Of a stretch of DNA of 64,000 bases, positions 47,498 to 61,935 are shown piece after piece. Position 1 is the first letter of the stretch, and every line of letters starts with the position of its first letter. The position numbers were made by a program, and so were the translations under genes. The notes beneath the pieces were generated by a model that saw nothing but the letters and a program-made list of their open reading frames with translations, was not told the DNA's origin and searched no databases. The stretch comes from Gammaproteobacteria bacterium. GTDB lineage: Bacteria > Pseudomonadota > Gammaproteobacteria > Pseudomonadales > Azotimanducaceae. The stretch is from positions 1 through 64,000 of the forward strand of contig VXPO01000086.1 of the NCBI GenBank assembly GCA_009839505.1. The letters run 5' to 3'.

Positions 47498-47522
47498 AAA
47501 TCCGACAAAATTAGTCGGGTAT
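47498..47522 (-). promoter_or_regulatory. IscR type-1-like operator upstream of nfuA
   Basis: The 25 bases from 47498 have the spacing of the gammaproteobacterial type-1 IscR site (…GAC-N4/5-TTAGTCGGGTAT): GAC at 47504-47506 and TTAGTCGGGTAT at 47511-47522. It starts 4 bp upstream of the nfuA ATG. Matching from memory of the consensus; not scored with a matrix. Confidence 0.5.
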
Positions 47523-47649
47523 AGTTAACCCGTTTATCGCGCGCGGTGCAACGCATGAAGTCCGCTCACCCGCCGCACCACCGCGGTTCAATCCGCGAAG
47601 ATCTTGGTCGCGTACGATGGCCGGTTCCGAAACAGCTCGATCCTGATCG

Positions 47650-51309
<3,660 letters not shown>

Positions 51310-51336
51310 CAGTCCACCGCGCAGCGAATTCTCGGG

Positions 51337-51354
51337 GCGAACGCTAGCGTTCGC
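51337..51354. repeat. Palindrome after metH
   Basis: GCGAACGC-TA-GCGTTCGC, 8-bp arms, 28 bp after the metH stop and before a T-rich stretch (CGTTGTTTCTC at 51386). Possible terminator. Confidence 0.5.
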
Positions 51355-51456
51355 GTCTCTCATTCCGTTCTATCCATAGTCCGTTTCGTTGTTTCTCCCC
51401 GGGCGCGATTTCTGGCAACGTTTCGCGTCGCCCGAAATCCACTGCCGGCTGCCGAC

Positions 51457-53202
51457 ATGTACCAATACAGCGCCTTCGACCAGCGATTCGTCGAGGAACG
51501 GGTCGAGCAGTACCGTGATCAGACCAGGCGATTTCTCAGCGGAGAGCTCTCCGATGATGCGTTCCAGCAGCTTCGTCTGCGCAACGGCCTTTATATTCAA
51601 AGGCTTGCGCCGATGCTGCGAATCGCCGTGCCTTACGGCTTGCTGAGCGCTACCCAGCTACGCGCCATCGCCGCCATCACTCGGGACTACGACCGCGGCT
51701 ACGGGCATCTGTCGACGCGCCAGAACGTGCAGATCAACTGGCCGGAACTCACAGATGTACCCGACATCCTCGAACGCCTCGCCGAGGTCCAGATGCACTG
51801 CATCCAGACCAGCGGCAGTTGCATCCGCAACGTCACCACGGACCAGTTCGCGGGAGTGGCCGAAGACGAGATCGTCGATGCCCGCCCCTACTGCGAGATC
51901 ATCCGTCAGTGGTCGACCTACCATCCGGAGTTCGACTGGCTGCCGCGGAAGTTCAAGATCGCCGTCAACGGCGCCGAGTCGGACCGCGCCGCGACGCACG
52001 TTCACGACATCGGCATCCGCGTGCGCCGTGGCGACGACGGCGCCCCGCTTTTTGACTTCCTGGTCGGCGGCGGGCTCGGCCGCACGCCGGTGATCGGCAG
52101 CCTGATTCGCGAGGGGCTGCCGGAGGAACATCTCCTGTCCTACCTCGAGGCCATCCTGCGCGTGTACAACCGCTATGGGCGACGCGACAACAAGTACAAA
52201 GCACGGATCAAGATCCTGGTTCGTGCCATGACGCCTGAGACGTTCCGAGAGCGCGTCGATGCCGAGTGGGCACATCTCAAGGACGGTCCGAGCACGTTGC
52301 CAGCGACCGAGGTCCGCCGCATCCGGGCCTGTTTCGCGCCGCCGGCCTACGAGGATCTTGCCGACCAACCGGCACTGCTGGCTCGACAGCGGTTGCAAGA
52401 CCCGGCGTTCAACACCTGGATGCGCCACAACGTCGCACCCCACAAGCGAGCCGGGTACGCCGTCGTCACGCTGTCGACCAAGGCCACGGGCGTGCCGCCG
52501 GGGGACGTAACAGACGAACAGATGGACGCCGTGGCGGATTGGTCCGAACGCTTCGGCTTCGGCGAAGTGAGGATCTCCCACGAGCAGAACCTCGTCCTGC
52601 CCGACGTCCCCCAACGCGATCTGCGTACACTCTTCGACCTCGCCCGCGAAGCCATGCTCGGGCAGGCGAACGCGGGATTGCTCACCGACATGATCTGCTG
52701 CCCCGGCGGCGACTTCTGCGCCCTGGCCAATGCCAAGTCGATCCCTGTCGCAGAGGCCATCCAGCGCCGTTTCGACGACTACGACTACCTGCACGACCTA
52801 GGGCCCCTCGACATCAACATCTCGGGATGCATGAACGCCTGTGGCCACCACCACGTGGGCCACATCGGCATCCTCGGCGTGGACAAGCGGGGCGAGGAGT
52901 TCTACCAAATCTCCGTCGGCGGCAACCAAGCCGAGGATGCCTCGCTCGGGCGAATCCTCGGCCCCTCGTTCGGACGCGCCGAGGTACCCGACGTCGTCGA
53001 GAAGATCCTCGACGTCTACTTAGAGCGGCGCTTCGAGGGAGAAGCCTTTCTGCACACGGTGCGCCGCATCGGCATCGAGCCGTTCAAGGAACGCGTCTAC
53101 TCCGCCGAGAACGGCCGTCCCCGGTCCTCTACCCAAGCAGTGACCAGACTGTCCGCCCGGGATACCCAACCTCGAGCCGCGAGATCGGCCCGTGCTGGTT
53201 AG
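51457..53202 (+). CDS. cysI: Sulfite reductase hemoprotein (nitrite/sulfite reductase family)
   Basis: 581 residues. Two duplicated sirohaem-reductase halves; STRQNVQINWP and TSGSCIRNVT in the first, and the [4Fe-4S]-sirohaem ligands CCPGGDFC and SGCMNACGHHH in the second. Single-chain assimilatory sulfite reductases of this sort are paired with a DUF934 protein, here overlapping its 3' end by 11 bp. The last ~25 residues (rich in Arg, Ala and Ser) are poorly conserved. It reduces sulfite to sulfide after CysH. Confidence 0.92.
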   Translation: MYQYSAFDQRFVEERVEQYRDQTRRFLSGELSDDAFQQLRLRNGLYIQRLAPMLRIAVPYGLLSATQLRAIAAITRDYDRGYGHLSTRQNVQINWPELTDVPDILERLAEVQMHCIQTSGSCIRNVTTDQFAGVAEDEIVDARPYCEIIRQWSTYHPEFDWLPRKFKIAVNGAESDRAATHVHDIGIRVRRGDDGAPLFDFLVGGGLGRTPVIGSLIREGLPEEHLLSYLEAILRVYNRYGRRDNKYKARIKILVRAMTPETFRERVDAEWAHLKDGPSTLPATEVRRIRACFAPPAYEDLADQPALLARQRLQDPAFNTWMRHNVAPHKRAGYAVVTLSTKATGVPPGDVTDEQMDAVADWSERFGFGEVRISHEQNLVLPDVPQRDLRTLFDLAREAMLGQANAGLLTDMICCPGGDFCALANAKSIPVAEAIQRRFDDYDYLHDLGPLDINISGCMNACGHHHVGHIGILGVDKRGEEFYQISVGGNQAEDASLGRILGPSFGRAEVPDVVEKILDVYLERRFEGEAFLHTVRRIGIEPFKERVYSAENGRPRSSTQAVTRLSARDTQPRAARSARAG

Positions 53203-53653
53203 GGACGGCCGCATCGTCGCGGACCCTTGGACGCTGGTCGAGGAGGAACCGGCGCGACCTGGCTTGATCGCACCGTTCGATGCCTGGAAACGCTCGCCGG
53301 AAGGTGCCGGAGCGTGGGTGGATGGCGACCGTGCAGTCGAAGAACTCGTCCCGGAGATACTTGAGGCACCGGTGGTCGCGGTACGCTTTGCGGCGTTTGC
53401 CGATGGTCGGGGGCTAACGCTCGGCGCTTTGCTCCGCGGCCGCTACGGCTTCCGCGGAGAGCTCAGAGCCTTCGGCGACGTGCTCGCCGACCTCACCGAG
53501 TACATGCACCGCTCGGGCTTCAACGCTTTCGTCCTGCCCGACCGCCGCCAGGCGGAGGTGGCCATCGCCTGCATGGCGCGGATGAGCGACCACTACCAAG
53601 GGTCAGTGAGAGAACCCTTGCCCGCGTTTCGACGCGTGGCACTTGGACCGTAG
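53192..53653 (+). CDS. DUF934 protein, partner of sulfite reductase
   Basis: 153 residues from a GTG inside the cysI 3' end. DGRIVADPWTLVEEE near the start, AVRFAAFADGRGLTLGALLRGRYGF in the centre and SGFNAFVLPDRRQAEVA near the end are family signatures. DUF934 proteins are consistently encoded next to cysI and are thought to be an electron-transfer or maturation partner of the reductase; the mechanism is not settled. Confidence 0.88.
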   Translation: MLVRDGRIVADPWTLVEEEPARPGLIAPFDAWKRSPEGAGAWVDGDRAVEELVPEILEAPVVAVRFAAFADGRGLTLGALLRGRYGFRGELRAFGDVLADLTEYMHRSGFNAFVLPDRRQAEVAIACMARMSDHYQGSVREPLPAFRRVALGP

Positions 53654-53804
53654 CGCTCCAAAGTCGTCCCCGACGCTTCGCTGCGCCGGCCGCCGACTGC
53701 TAGGCAAACGAGCGTGAATGCACTGACCCGTGTGGGTGAGACTGCCGCGCCGAAGGTGCGCCCTCGCCCGTATGGGAGAACCGGCGGCGTGCGTGGGCGA
53801 AGAC

Positions 53805-53825
53805 GGGCGACCACGAGGGTCGCCC
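53805..53825. repeat. GGGCGACC/GGTCGCCC palindrome
   Basis: GGGCGACC-ACGAG-GGTCGCCC, same family as the repeats at 30758 and 55600. Confidence 0.75.
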
Positions 53826-53861
53826 CCACAGTATTTCGAGAAAACGCAACTTGCCGACGTG

Positions 53862-54240
53862 TTTGAATGGGGCGATGTTCGGTCGGGTTGTCCACGCTTT
53901 GTCCACGGGGGCCGCTCCTCAAGCAAACAAGGCAACGGTGGGCAAAGGGTGGGCAACCCGACATGCCGGCCGGTTGAAAAGGGCGATGTTCGCGGCGTTG
54001 GCTTGTCGGCAAGGGTGTCGGCCAGGGTTGTCCACCCCTTGACCACCGCGCCTTTTCATCATCGGGGACCGGCGCCGTGGACAAGGCGTGGACAACCCCG
54101 TCAACCGGGTCGCGGGGCGAAGGGTGTATCAAACCAATCTTGTCGCCGGCTAGTGGCGACCTCACCATCACCGCCTGGCGTTTGCGAGCCGCCGGCCTCC
54201 CGACATCCCGCTACCGCCTTTGAATAGGGCGATGTTCCGT
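53862..54240. repeat. Cluster of dispersed repeats (TTGAAWRGGGCGATGTTCG and GTCCAC units)
   Basis: TTGAATGGGGCGATGTTCG-type motif at about 53863, 53974 and 54220. Between them are inverted units containing GTTGTCCACGCTTTGTCCAC (53887-53906), a diverged plus-strand copy at 54027-54048, and the opposite orientation CGTGGACAAGGCGTGGACAA at about 54077-54096. The stretch 54059-54099 is nearly identical to bases 1-40 of this window. Irregular spacing (about 111 and 246 bp) rules out CRISPR. Confidence 0.8.
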
Positions 54241-54423
54241 CTGCGACGTCTGCTACTACCGTGCCGGGACGCCGGCGTTGGGCCTGTCAACCGTCCGCTC
54301 GAGCGCCCGGGTGACGAACAGCAGCCGGACGAGGCGGCACGCAGCTGCTCATCGCCGGCTGTGATCGGAAGTTAACGCTTGAGGATCGCCCCTACGGGGC
54401 GCTAATCAAGCTAAATTGTCACC

Positions 54424-55587
54424 ATGCACGTCGGCATCGTCGAGTCGTTCTTCGTCATCTTCACCGGTGCGGCCGCACTGGCAGCGTTGGCGCTCTACAC
54501 CCGGCAACCGCTGATCGTCGCCTACATCGTCCTCGGCTGCCTGGTCGGTCCCCACGGCTTCGCGCTCATCACCGACGACCGCGTGCTGGCCGAGGTGGGC
54601 GAGATCGGCATCATGTTCCTGCTGTTCCTGGTCGGTCTCGATCTGCCACCCACCAAGCTCAAGGACATGGTCGGCGAATCCGTGCTGACCGCGATCGCCA
54701 GCACGGCGGTGTTTTTCGGCATCGGCTTCGGGGTGATGACGCTGTTCGGGTTTACCTGGATCGAGGCAGCCATCACCGGAACGGCATGCGTGTTCTCAAG
54801 CACGATCCTTGGCATAAAACTGCTGCCGACGACCGCCCTGCACCATCGCCACATCGGCGAGATCGTGATCAGCCTGCTGCTGATCCAGGACCTCATTGCC
54901 ATCGTCGCGCTGCTCGTGCTCGCCGGGCTTGACACCCAAGGCGGTGTGCTGGCGACCACGCTCACGGTGGTCGTCGCGCTGCCCGTGGTCGCGGCGGTCG
55001 CCTACCTCGGCGTACGGTTCGGCATCGTGCCGCTGTTGACGCGTTTCGACGTCTACCAGGAATTCACCTTCCTGCTCGCCGTGGGCTGGTGCCTGGGCGT
55101 CGCGAGCCTGTCGCATCACATGTATCTCTCCTGGGAGATCGGCGCATTCGTCGCTGGTGTTTCCCTTGCGAACTCGCCGATCGCCCAGTACATCACCGAG
55201 AATCTCCGTCCGTTGAGGGATTTCTTCCTGGTGTTGTTCTTCTTCTCGGTCGGCGCAGCCATCGATCCGGCATTGATGCTCCACGTGTGGCTGCCGACGC
55301 TGCTGCTTGCCCTGATCCTGGTCGTCGTCAAGCCACCGGTGTTCCGGGCACTGCTCCGGTGGCAGAAGGAGCCCGACAGCGTGTCCCGTGAGGTCGGCTA
55401 CCGCTTGGGCCAAGCGAGCGAGTTCTCGCTGCTGCTGGTGTTCGTTGCCGGAACGGCGTTGATCTCCGGCGAAGCCGCCCACGTCGTCCAGGGCGCGACG
55501 GTGCTGACGCTGTTGGTGTCGAGCTACCTCGTCGTGTTCCGCTACCCGAGTCCCATCGCCATCAGCGCCGACCTGCGTCGGGACTGA
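54424..55587 (+). CDS. CPA2-family cation/proton antiporter (Kef-like, no TrkA domain)
   Basis: 387 residues, about 11-12 hydrophobic helices throughout. YIVLGCLVGPHGFALITDD, GEIGIMFLLFLVGLDLPP, ACVFSSTILGIKLL, HIGEIVISLLLIQDLIAIVALL (conserved Gln-Asp of CPA2) and VGYRLGQASEFSLLLVFVAG are characteristic. The cytoplasmic TrkA-N/RCK domain of KefB/KefC is missing, so it is more like the short Na+/H+ or K+/H+ exchangers. Stands alone behind the repeat region. Confidence 0.85.
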   Translation: MHVGIVESFFVIFTGAAALAALALYTRQPLIVAYIVLGCLVGPHGFALITDDRVLAEVGEIGIMFLLFLVGLDLPPTKLKDMVGESVLTAIASTAVFFGIGFGVMTLFGFTWIEAAITGTACVFSSTILGIKLLPTTALHHRHIGEIVISLLLIQDLIAIVALLVLAGLDTQGGVLATTLTVVVALPVVAAVAYLGVRFGIVPLLTRFDVYQEFTFLLAVGWCLGVASLSHHMYLSWEIGAFVAGVSLANSPIAQYITENLRPLRDFFLVLFFFSVGAAIDPALMLHVWLPTLLLALILVVVKPPVFRALLRWQKEPDSVSREVGYRLGQASEFSLLLVFVAGTALISGEAAHVVQGATVLTLLVSSYLVVFRYPSPIAISADLRRD

Positions 55588-55599
55588 CTAGGCCGAGAC

Positions 55600-55623
55600 G
55601 GGCGACCACAAGGGTCGCCCCTA
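55600..55623. repeat. GGGCGACC/GGTCGCCC palindrome that provides the downstream stop codon
   Basis: GGGCGACC-ACAAG-GGTCGCCC (55600-55620), followed directly by CTA (55621-55623), which on the minus strand is the TAG stop of the M15 peptidase. The plus strand reads GDHKGRP. The family signature is GGTCGCCCCTA at its edge. Confidence 0.75.
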
Positions 55624-56231
55624 GGGCGACAGTTCGCCGACAAAACGCCAATGCCAGGGCTCGTAGGAGACCCCCTGGGGATTGCCGACGGGGAACGACA
55701 GTTCGAATCCGAAACGGTCCGCATTGTTCTTCAACCACTCGAACGCCGGGGTCTCCTCGAAAGATACCTCCACATCGGTCTCTGGATGATCCAGGTCGCC
55801 GATGTCGAGCGCGAGTCCCGTGTGGTGCTCCGAGTAGCCGGGTGGTGCCACCCACACCGCGGCCTCCTCCGGGCTTCCGTAGCGGCCGATGGCCCTGCCG
55901 AAGAGCCCGTCCTGGTAGGCGAAGGTCCGATACCCCGAGATCGGCACGAGACTCACTCCCTCGTCCCCGGCGGCTTTCTGCATCGCCACGAACGCGTCCG
56001 CCGCTTCGGTGCGCAGTTGCACGACCCGGCCCGTGTCGCGATAGCCACCGGCATCTCCCAGCGCCGCCGATGTCTCGGCAAAGGCGAAGTGGCCGAACTT
56101 GGTGTCCACGGTTAGCGGGGCCTCGGTCTCGATCGCCGGGTCAGCACCGTCCTCCTCGTCCGTTACCGGATTCGGCGGGGCGGGGCTGCAGGCGACGACC
56201 ACGCACAGCAAAAGAGCTGGGATGGATCGGA

Positions 56232-56235
<4 letters not shown>
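55621..56235 (-). CDS. D-alanyl-D-alanine carboxypeptidase-like lipoprotein (M15B/VanY)
   Basis: 204 residues. N-terminal lipoprotein signal MIRSIPALLLCVVVAC, an acidic linker, then the VanY domain with zinc ligands in SEHHTGLALDIGD (His, Asp) and EPWHWRFVG (catalytic Glu, His) plus the family's PISGYRTFAYQ. A periplasmic peptidoglycan carboxypeptidase or remodelling enzyme. Overlaps the YhdH gene upstream (ATGA), last in a sohB-yhdH-vanY unit. Its stop codon comes from the adjacent palindromic repeat. Confidence 0.88.
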
Positions 56236-57223
<988 letters not shown>

Positions 57224-57227
<4 letters not shown>

Positions 57228-58243
57228 CGGATTCCTCCCATTGTTCGATCCACGAGCTTCTCCACGATTCTGCCGACGCCGAGCGATGCCTGGCCAACCA
57301 GTCGCTCGATCGGTCGCTTCGGCTGAACCCAGGAGACCTCGAACACGTCGGCATCCTCCGAGGCCGCAATCAGGTATTCGTCGCTGGTGGCGAGTTCGTC
57401 GACCAGCGAGCGATCGAGGGCGCGTTGACCGTACCAGGCCTCGCCCGTGGACACCGCTTCGAGGTCCAGGCTGGGACGGTACGTGGCCACGAAGTCCTGG
57501 AACAGCCCGTGGACATCGTGCAGCTCTTCGCGCAGCTTTTCCCGGCCTTCCTCGGTGTTCTCGCCCAGAAAGTCCAGCGTCCGCTTGTGGCGGCCCGCCG
57601 TCAGTATCTCCACGTCCACATCGTGCTTTTTCAACAGCCGGTGCACGTTGGGTATCTGCGCCAGCACGCCGATCGAGCCCACCACGGCAAACGGCGCCGC
57701 CAGGATCCGGTCGGCCACGGATGCCATCAGGTAGCCACCGCTCGCGGCGATCTTGTCTACCGCCACCGTGAGCTTGATGCCGCCACTTCGAATGCGCGCC
57801 AACTGGGATGCACCCAGGCCGTAGCCGTGGACCATGCCGCCGGCACTGTCGACTCGCACCACCACCTCGTCGTCCTCGCCGGCGGTCGCCAGGACGGCCG
57901 ATATTTCCCGCCGCAACGAGTCCACTGCGCTGGCCGTCAGGTCGCCGTCGAAGTTCAACACGAACACCCTGCGGCGGGTCTCGCCCGATCGCTTCTTGCG
58001 TGCCTTGGCATCCAGCTTGCGTTGCTTCTTGACGAGGGAGCGGGACATCGCGGCCTCCTCGATCGCCCGGCGCATGTCATGGAGCAGTTCGTTGATGCGC
58101 ACGACCTGGATATGGCCCATCGGCGGCGGCCGCATGGATCGTTGCGCGGCGGCACCCGCGATCGCCGACATGACGATTAGGAACGCGACCACGATGGTGG
58201 CGGTCTTGGCGAGAAATCCAAGATAGTCGAAGAGCACTTCCAT
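57224..58243 (-). CDS. sohB: SohB inner-membrane peptidase (S49 family)
   Basis: 339 residues (E. coli 349). N-terminal membrane helix TATIVVAFLIVMSAIAGAAA, then the SppA/SohB domain: VFVLNFDGDLTASAVDSLRREI, DDEVVVRVDSAGGMVHGYGL, catalytic serine in KIAASGGYLMASVAD and lysine in TAGRHKRTLDFL. Probably degrades membrane or signal peptides from the periplasmic side. First gene of a three-gene unit with overlapping ends. Confidence 0.95.
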
Positions 58244-58356
58244 CGGGGGGATGGTCCTCGGGGAAAGGGCGGGGATTCTATCAGCCGTTTTGAGCTTGCG
58301 GCGCCAGCGGCAAGGTCAAAGGTCAAACGGCGTGCCGAATCCGCAATAATCGCCAG

Positions 58357-58677
58357 ATGGACTTTCGCGCGTTCCTTGAGCGGCGGTTTCAGGCGGCCGT
58401 GGCGCCCGACGTCGACCTCACGATCACCCTGGTCGCAGGCGGCAGACGGTTGACGACGTTCGCCGTCGAAAACGGCGCGCTGCGCTTCGACCCACCCAAC
58501 GAAGCCGACGTGACGTTCAGCTTCGACACCGTCGAGAGGGCGGTCGCCGTCCTCGGGGGTACGGAGAGTCCGATGGATGCATTCATGGCCGGCGCTTTTC
58601 GGGCGGATGGCCATCTGCCCTTAGCGTTCGTGTTGCTCGGGCTGTTCGGATCGGGCGACGTCACACCGCCGCCGTAG
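58357..58677 (+). CDS. SCP2-type sterol/lipid-binding domain protein
   Basis: 106 residues forming one SCP2 domain: LTITLVAGGRRLTTFAVENGALRF, ADVTFSFDTVERAVAVLGG and SPMDAFMAGAFRADGHLPLA. Bacterial SCP2 proteins bind hydrophobic ligands; some (UbiJ/UbiT) help ubiquinone synthesis, but the neighbours here do not support that. Possible relevance to the sterol reductase at 41 kb is speculative. Divergent from sohB, converging with nudC. Confidence 0.8.
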   Translation: MDFRAFLERRFQAAVAPDVDLTITLVAGGRRLTTFAVENGALRFDPPNEADVTFSFDTVERAVAVLGGTESPMDAFMAGAFRADGHLPLAFVLLGLFGSGDVTPPP

Positions 58678-58682
58678 ACTGG

Positions 58683-59540
58683 TCAGGCCTTCGCCTTCAT
58701 CTCCTCGACGAAGGCGTCGATCAGCCAGCGCGAGATCGCCGTTCCAGCCGGCACGTTGGGCAGTTGCCGGTGGTGGAACCAGCGCGCTTCGGCGATCTCG
58801 CCGTCGTGGCAGACGATCTCACCCCCCGCGTAGTCGGCGTGGAATCCCAGCATGAGGGAATTGGGGAACGGCCAAGGCTGACTTCCCAGATAGCGCAGGT
58901 TGGTTACCCGGATCCCCACTTCTTCCGCGACTTCCCGGTGCACCGTCTGCTCGATGGACTCCCCCGGCTCGACGAATCCGGCAAGGGTCGAGAACATGCT
59001 CGTGGGCCACGCCGCGTTGCGGGCAAGCAGCATCTCCTCGTCGTTGCGCACCAGCACGATGATGCTCGGCGACAGGCGCGGATAGGTGGTGGCGCCGCAG
59101 GCGGGACAGACCTTCGCACGGTCCCTGGAGTGGTCTTCCGTGTGGGTGCCGCAACGTCCGCAATGACGGTGGTTCCGATGCCAATCGACGATCTGCTTGG
59201 CGCGTCCGGCCAAGGCGAAGAAGTCGGGCTCGACCCGGCCGAGCCAAGCGCGGAGCCCGGTCGCAGCGAATCCTTCGGGCACCGTGCCGGAGGCATCGAG
59301 CGCGAAGCAGGCGCGGTTCTCCCATCGTCCGAGGTAATGCTTGTAGGCGACCTCCAGGTCCACCCAGCGAAACTCGTCGGCTGTGATCGGGCGGGGAATC
59401 CCCTGCTCGCTGATGGACAGCAGATCATCGCCGACGCAGACGAAGTACAAGGCATCCGCGACATCCAGGCCTGTCGGGGGTTGGGTCTCGGAGATGAACT
59501 TGGAGGGACGTGCATCAAATGCTTCGAGTGCTTCGGACAA
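58683..59540 (-). CDS. nudC: NADH pyrophosphatase / NAD-cap RNA hydrolase
   Basis: 285 residues from a TTG start; no in-frame ATG lies near. Zinc ribbon CGRCGTH ... CPACGAT (about 125-145), Nudix box [23 protein letters not shown], and the NudC-specific [18 protein letters not shown]. Cleaves NAD(H) and removes NAD caps from RNA. Stands alone, divergent from nhaB. Confidence 0.93.
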   Translation of the reverse strand: MSEALEAFDARPSKFISETQPPTGLDVADALYFVCVGDDLLSISEQGIPRPITADEFRWVDLEVAYKHYLGRWENRACFALDASGTVPEGFAATGLRAWLGRVEPDFFALAGRAKQIVDWHRNHRHCGRCGTHTEDHSRDRAKVCPACGATTYPRLSPSIIVLVRNDEEMLLARNAAWPTSMFSTLAGFVEPGESIEQTVHREVAEEVGIRVTNLRYLGSQPWPFPNSLMLGFHADYAGGEIVCHDGEIAEARWFHHRQLPNVPAGTAISRWLIDAFVEEMKAKA

Positions 59541-59673
59541 AAGCTGTACCTACGTGTTGCTATACTCGCGCCGTTCAAGGCTCATCCTCACGAGTGTGTC
59601 GGATTGGCCGCTTGCGCGGCAAGTCCAAGGTCGTGGTGTGCCCGGCTCACGCTGGCTGACGATAGGAGGGCGC

Positions 59674-61200
59674 ATGGCCCAGTCAACAGGTTTCCGCGAC
59701 TCCGTCTGGTGGGGAGCCTATTGGACGAACTTCCTCGGCGACGCGCCGCGTTGGTACAAGTGGACGATCGTCGGCTTCCTGGCGGCCAATCCTTTCCTGT
59801 ATCTGTTGCTCGGCGGCTACGTCGCCGGCTGGGTGCTGGTCCTGCAGTTCATCTTCACGCTGGCCATGGCGCTCAAGTGCTACCCGCTTCAGCCGGGCGG
59901 ACTGCTTGCGATCGAGGCCCTGGCACTCGGCATGACCACGCCCGGGCATGTCTACCATGAGGTCGAGGACAACCTGAAGGTGATTCTGCTCCTAGTCTTC
60001 ATGGTGGCCGGGATCTTCTTCATGAAGGAACTGCTGCTGTTCACGTTCACGAAACTGCTGGTGAAGGTGCGCAGCAAGCTCCTCCTGTCGTTCCTCTTCT
60101 GCCTGGTCGCGGCGATCCTGTCCGCGTTTCTCGACGCGCTCACGGTGACCGCCGTAGTGATCAGCGTCGCCGTGGGCTTCTACTCGGTGTACCGCCGGGT
60201 CGCGGTCGCGCCCGCGGCGATCGACCGGGCCGTCGAGTCCGAGGAGGACCGGGACGAGGAGCTCTTGAACCCGGAGGAGATGGAGCGCTTTCGCGCCTTC
60301 CTGCGCAATCTCGTCATGCACGCGGCGGTGGGCACGGCGCTCGGCGGCGTCACTACCATCGTTGGGGAGCCCCAGAACATCCTGATCGCGGACAAGATGG
60401 GCTGGGAATTCATGGAGTTCTTCATACGCATGGTCCCGGTCACGATGCCCGTGCTCGCGGTCGGGCTCGCCACCTGCCTGCTGCTGGAAAGGCTTAAGTG
60501 GTTCAGCTACGGCGCCGCCATCCCGCTTCCCGTGCTGGAAGTTCTGCGGAATTACGATGTGGAGGAATCCGCCAAGCGCACTCGGCAGGACAACGCCCGA
60601 TTGGTGGTCCAAGCGATCGCCGCGGTGTTCCTGGTATTCGCGCTGGCGTTCCACGTCGCCGAGGTTGGTTTGGTCGGCCTCTCGATCATCGTGCTGCAGA
60701 CGGCCTTCAACGGCATCGTCGAGGAACACCGCATCGGCCACGCCTTCGAGGAGGCACTCCCATTCACGGCGCTCCTGTGCGTGTTCTTCGCCATCGTCGC
60801 GGTGATATCCGACCAGGGACTGTTCCAGCCGGTGATCGAGTACGTGCTCGAACTACCGGCGAGGCAGCAGCCCGGGGTCTTCTACATCGCCAACGGCGTC
60901 CTGTCGATGATCAGCGACAACGTCTTCGTCGCGACGGTCTACATCGGCGAGGTGGAGACGGCTTTCGACGCCGGCGTCATTACGCGGGGCCAGTTCGACC
61001 TTCTGGCGGTGGCCATCAATACCGGCACCAACATCCCCAGCGTGGCCACGCCCAACGGCCAGGCCGCCTTCCTGTTCCTGCTGACCTCGTCGCTGGCACC
61101 GCTGATCCGCCTGTCCTACGGGCGCATGGTCATCATGGCCCTGCCATACACCTTCACCATGGGCATCACCGGCTGGGTCTGCGTGACCTGGCTGCTGTAG
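59674..61200 (+). CDS. nhaB: Na+/H+ antiporter NhaB
   Basis: 508 residues from the ATG at 59674, preceded by GGAGG (E. coli 513). About 12 transmembrane helices; [82 protein letters not shown] and [22 protein letters not shown] are NhaB signatures. Its presence fits a marine or saline environment. Monocistronic. Confidence 0.96.
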   Translation: MAQSTGFRDSVWWGAYWTNFLGDAPRWYKWTIVGFLAANPFLYLLLGGYVAGWVLVLQFIFTLAMALKCYPLQPGGLLAIEALALGMTTPGHVYHEVEDNLKVILLLVFMVAGIFFMKELLLFTFTKLLVKVRSKLLLSFLFCLVAAILSAFLDALTVTAVVISVAVGFYSVYRRVAVAPAAIDRAVESEEDRDEELLNPEEMERFRAFLRNLVMHAAVGTALGGVTTIVGEPQNILIADKMGWEFMEFFIRMVPVTMPVLAVGLATCLLLERLKWFSYGAAIPLPVLEVLRNYDVEESAKRTRQDNARLVVQAIAAVFLVFALAFHVAEVGLVGLSIIVLQTAFNGIVEEHRIGHAFEEALPFTALLCVFFAIVAVISDQGLFQPVIEYVLELPARQQPGVFYIANGVLSMISDNVFVATVYIGEVETAFDAGVITRGQFDLLAVAINTGTNIPSVATPNGQAAFLFLLTSSLAPLIRLSYGRMVIMALPYTFTMGITGWVCVTWLL

Positions 61201-61224
61201 TCTGCCAACGCAGCGTCGGCGGTC

Positions 61225-61935
61225 CTACGCAGGTCTGCGCCAGACCGCGCCGCCGTCCGCTTCGGCATCCAACGCGTCCAGGTAGGTTTCGTGATTGCTC
61301 AGTTCCTCCGGCGTCGCCCGTAGTACGGGCACCGGTGGCCGGTCTTCGGGAAGCCGGCTGATTTCGGTCTCGCCCATATCCTGGGAGGCGGCCTCCTCGC
61401 CGAACAGCGAGGTCTGGCCACCGGTCATCTTCAGGTAGACGTCGGCGAGAATTTCCGCGTCGAGCAGCGCGCCATGCAACTCCCGGGCGGAATCGTCAAC
61501 ACCGTAGCGACGGCAGAGGGCCGGCAAGCCAACCATCTGACCGGGGTGTTTGCGCCGCGCCAAGGCCATCGAGTCGGTGACCGTACAGATGTCCTGAAGG
61601 CTCTTCACCCCGTCCCGTTCGAGCAGCGAAAACTCGTAGTCGATGAACGCCAAGTCGAACGGCGCGTTGTGGATGATGACCTCCGCGCCGTCGACGAACT
61701 CCACCAATCTGTCCGCGACCTCGGCGAACTTGGGCTTGTCCGAGAGGAAAGCCGCATCCAGCCCGTGGACACCGAAGGCGGCATCGTCGATCTCGCGTTC
61801 CGGGTCGATGTAGAGCTGCAGGCGGTTGCCGGTCAGCTTGCGATCGACGATTTCCACCGCCCCGACTTCGATTACCCGGTGACCTCGCTCGGTCTCAAGA
61901 CCCGTGGTCTCCGTATCCAGAACGACCTGCCTCAC
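61225..61935 (-). CDS. dnaQ: DNA polymerase III epsilon subunit (proofreading exonuclease)
   Basis: 236 residues (E. coli 243). DEDDh motifs: [24 protein letters not shown] (ExoI), [14 protein letters not shown] (ExoII), [21 protein letters not shown] (ExoIII with His and Asp). The C-terminal tail binds the alpha subunit. Its start overlaps the rnhA stop, and both follow a methyltransferase gene, the order rnhA-dnaQ seen in enterics being divergent there but the same-strand here. Confidence 0.95.
   Translation of the reverse strand: MRQVVLDTETTGLETERGHRVIEVGAVEIVDRKLTGNRLQLYIDPEREIDDAAFGVHGLDAAFLSDKPKFAEVADRLVEFVDGAEVIIHNAPFDLAFIDYEFSLLERDGVKSLQDICTVTDSMALARRKHPGQMVGLPALCRRYGVDDSARELHGALLDAEILADVYLKMTGGQTSLFGEEAASQDMGETEISRLPEDRPPVPVLRATPEELSNHETYLDALDAEADGGAVWRRPA

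Larger units (their letters stand above)
53654..54423. other. 770-bp gene-free, repeat-rich region
   Basis: No convincing coding sequence. From left to right it holds a GC-rich stretch (53654-53800), a GGGCGACC palindrome (53805-53825), the dispersed repeat cluster (53862-54240), a 'GATCGCCCCTACGGGGCGC' half-repeat (about 54383-54401) and the antiporter promoter region. The only long open frames (for example 53730-54227 on plus) have unbalanced composition and run through the repeats. Confidence 0.7.

Noticed and set aside
47523..47649. SAH or cobalamin riboswitch upstream of metH
   Set aside because: The conserved cores of those riboswitches are not visible in the ~130 nt between the IscR-like site and the metH start.
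53730..54227. 165-codon plus-strand frame in the repeat region
   Set aside because: It crosses several dispersed repeats, has biased composition and no recognisable domain or ribosome-binding site.
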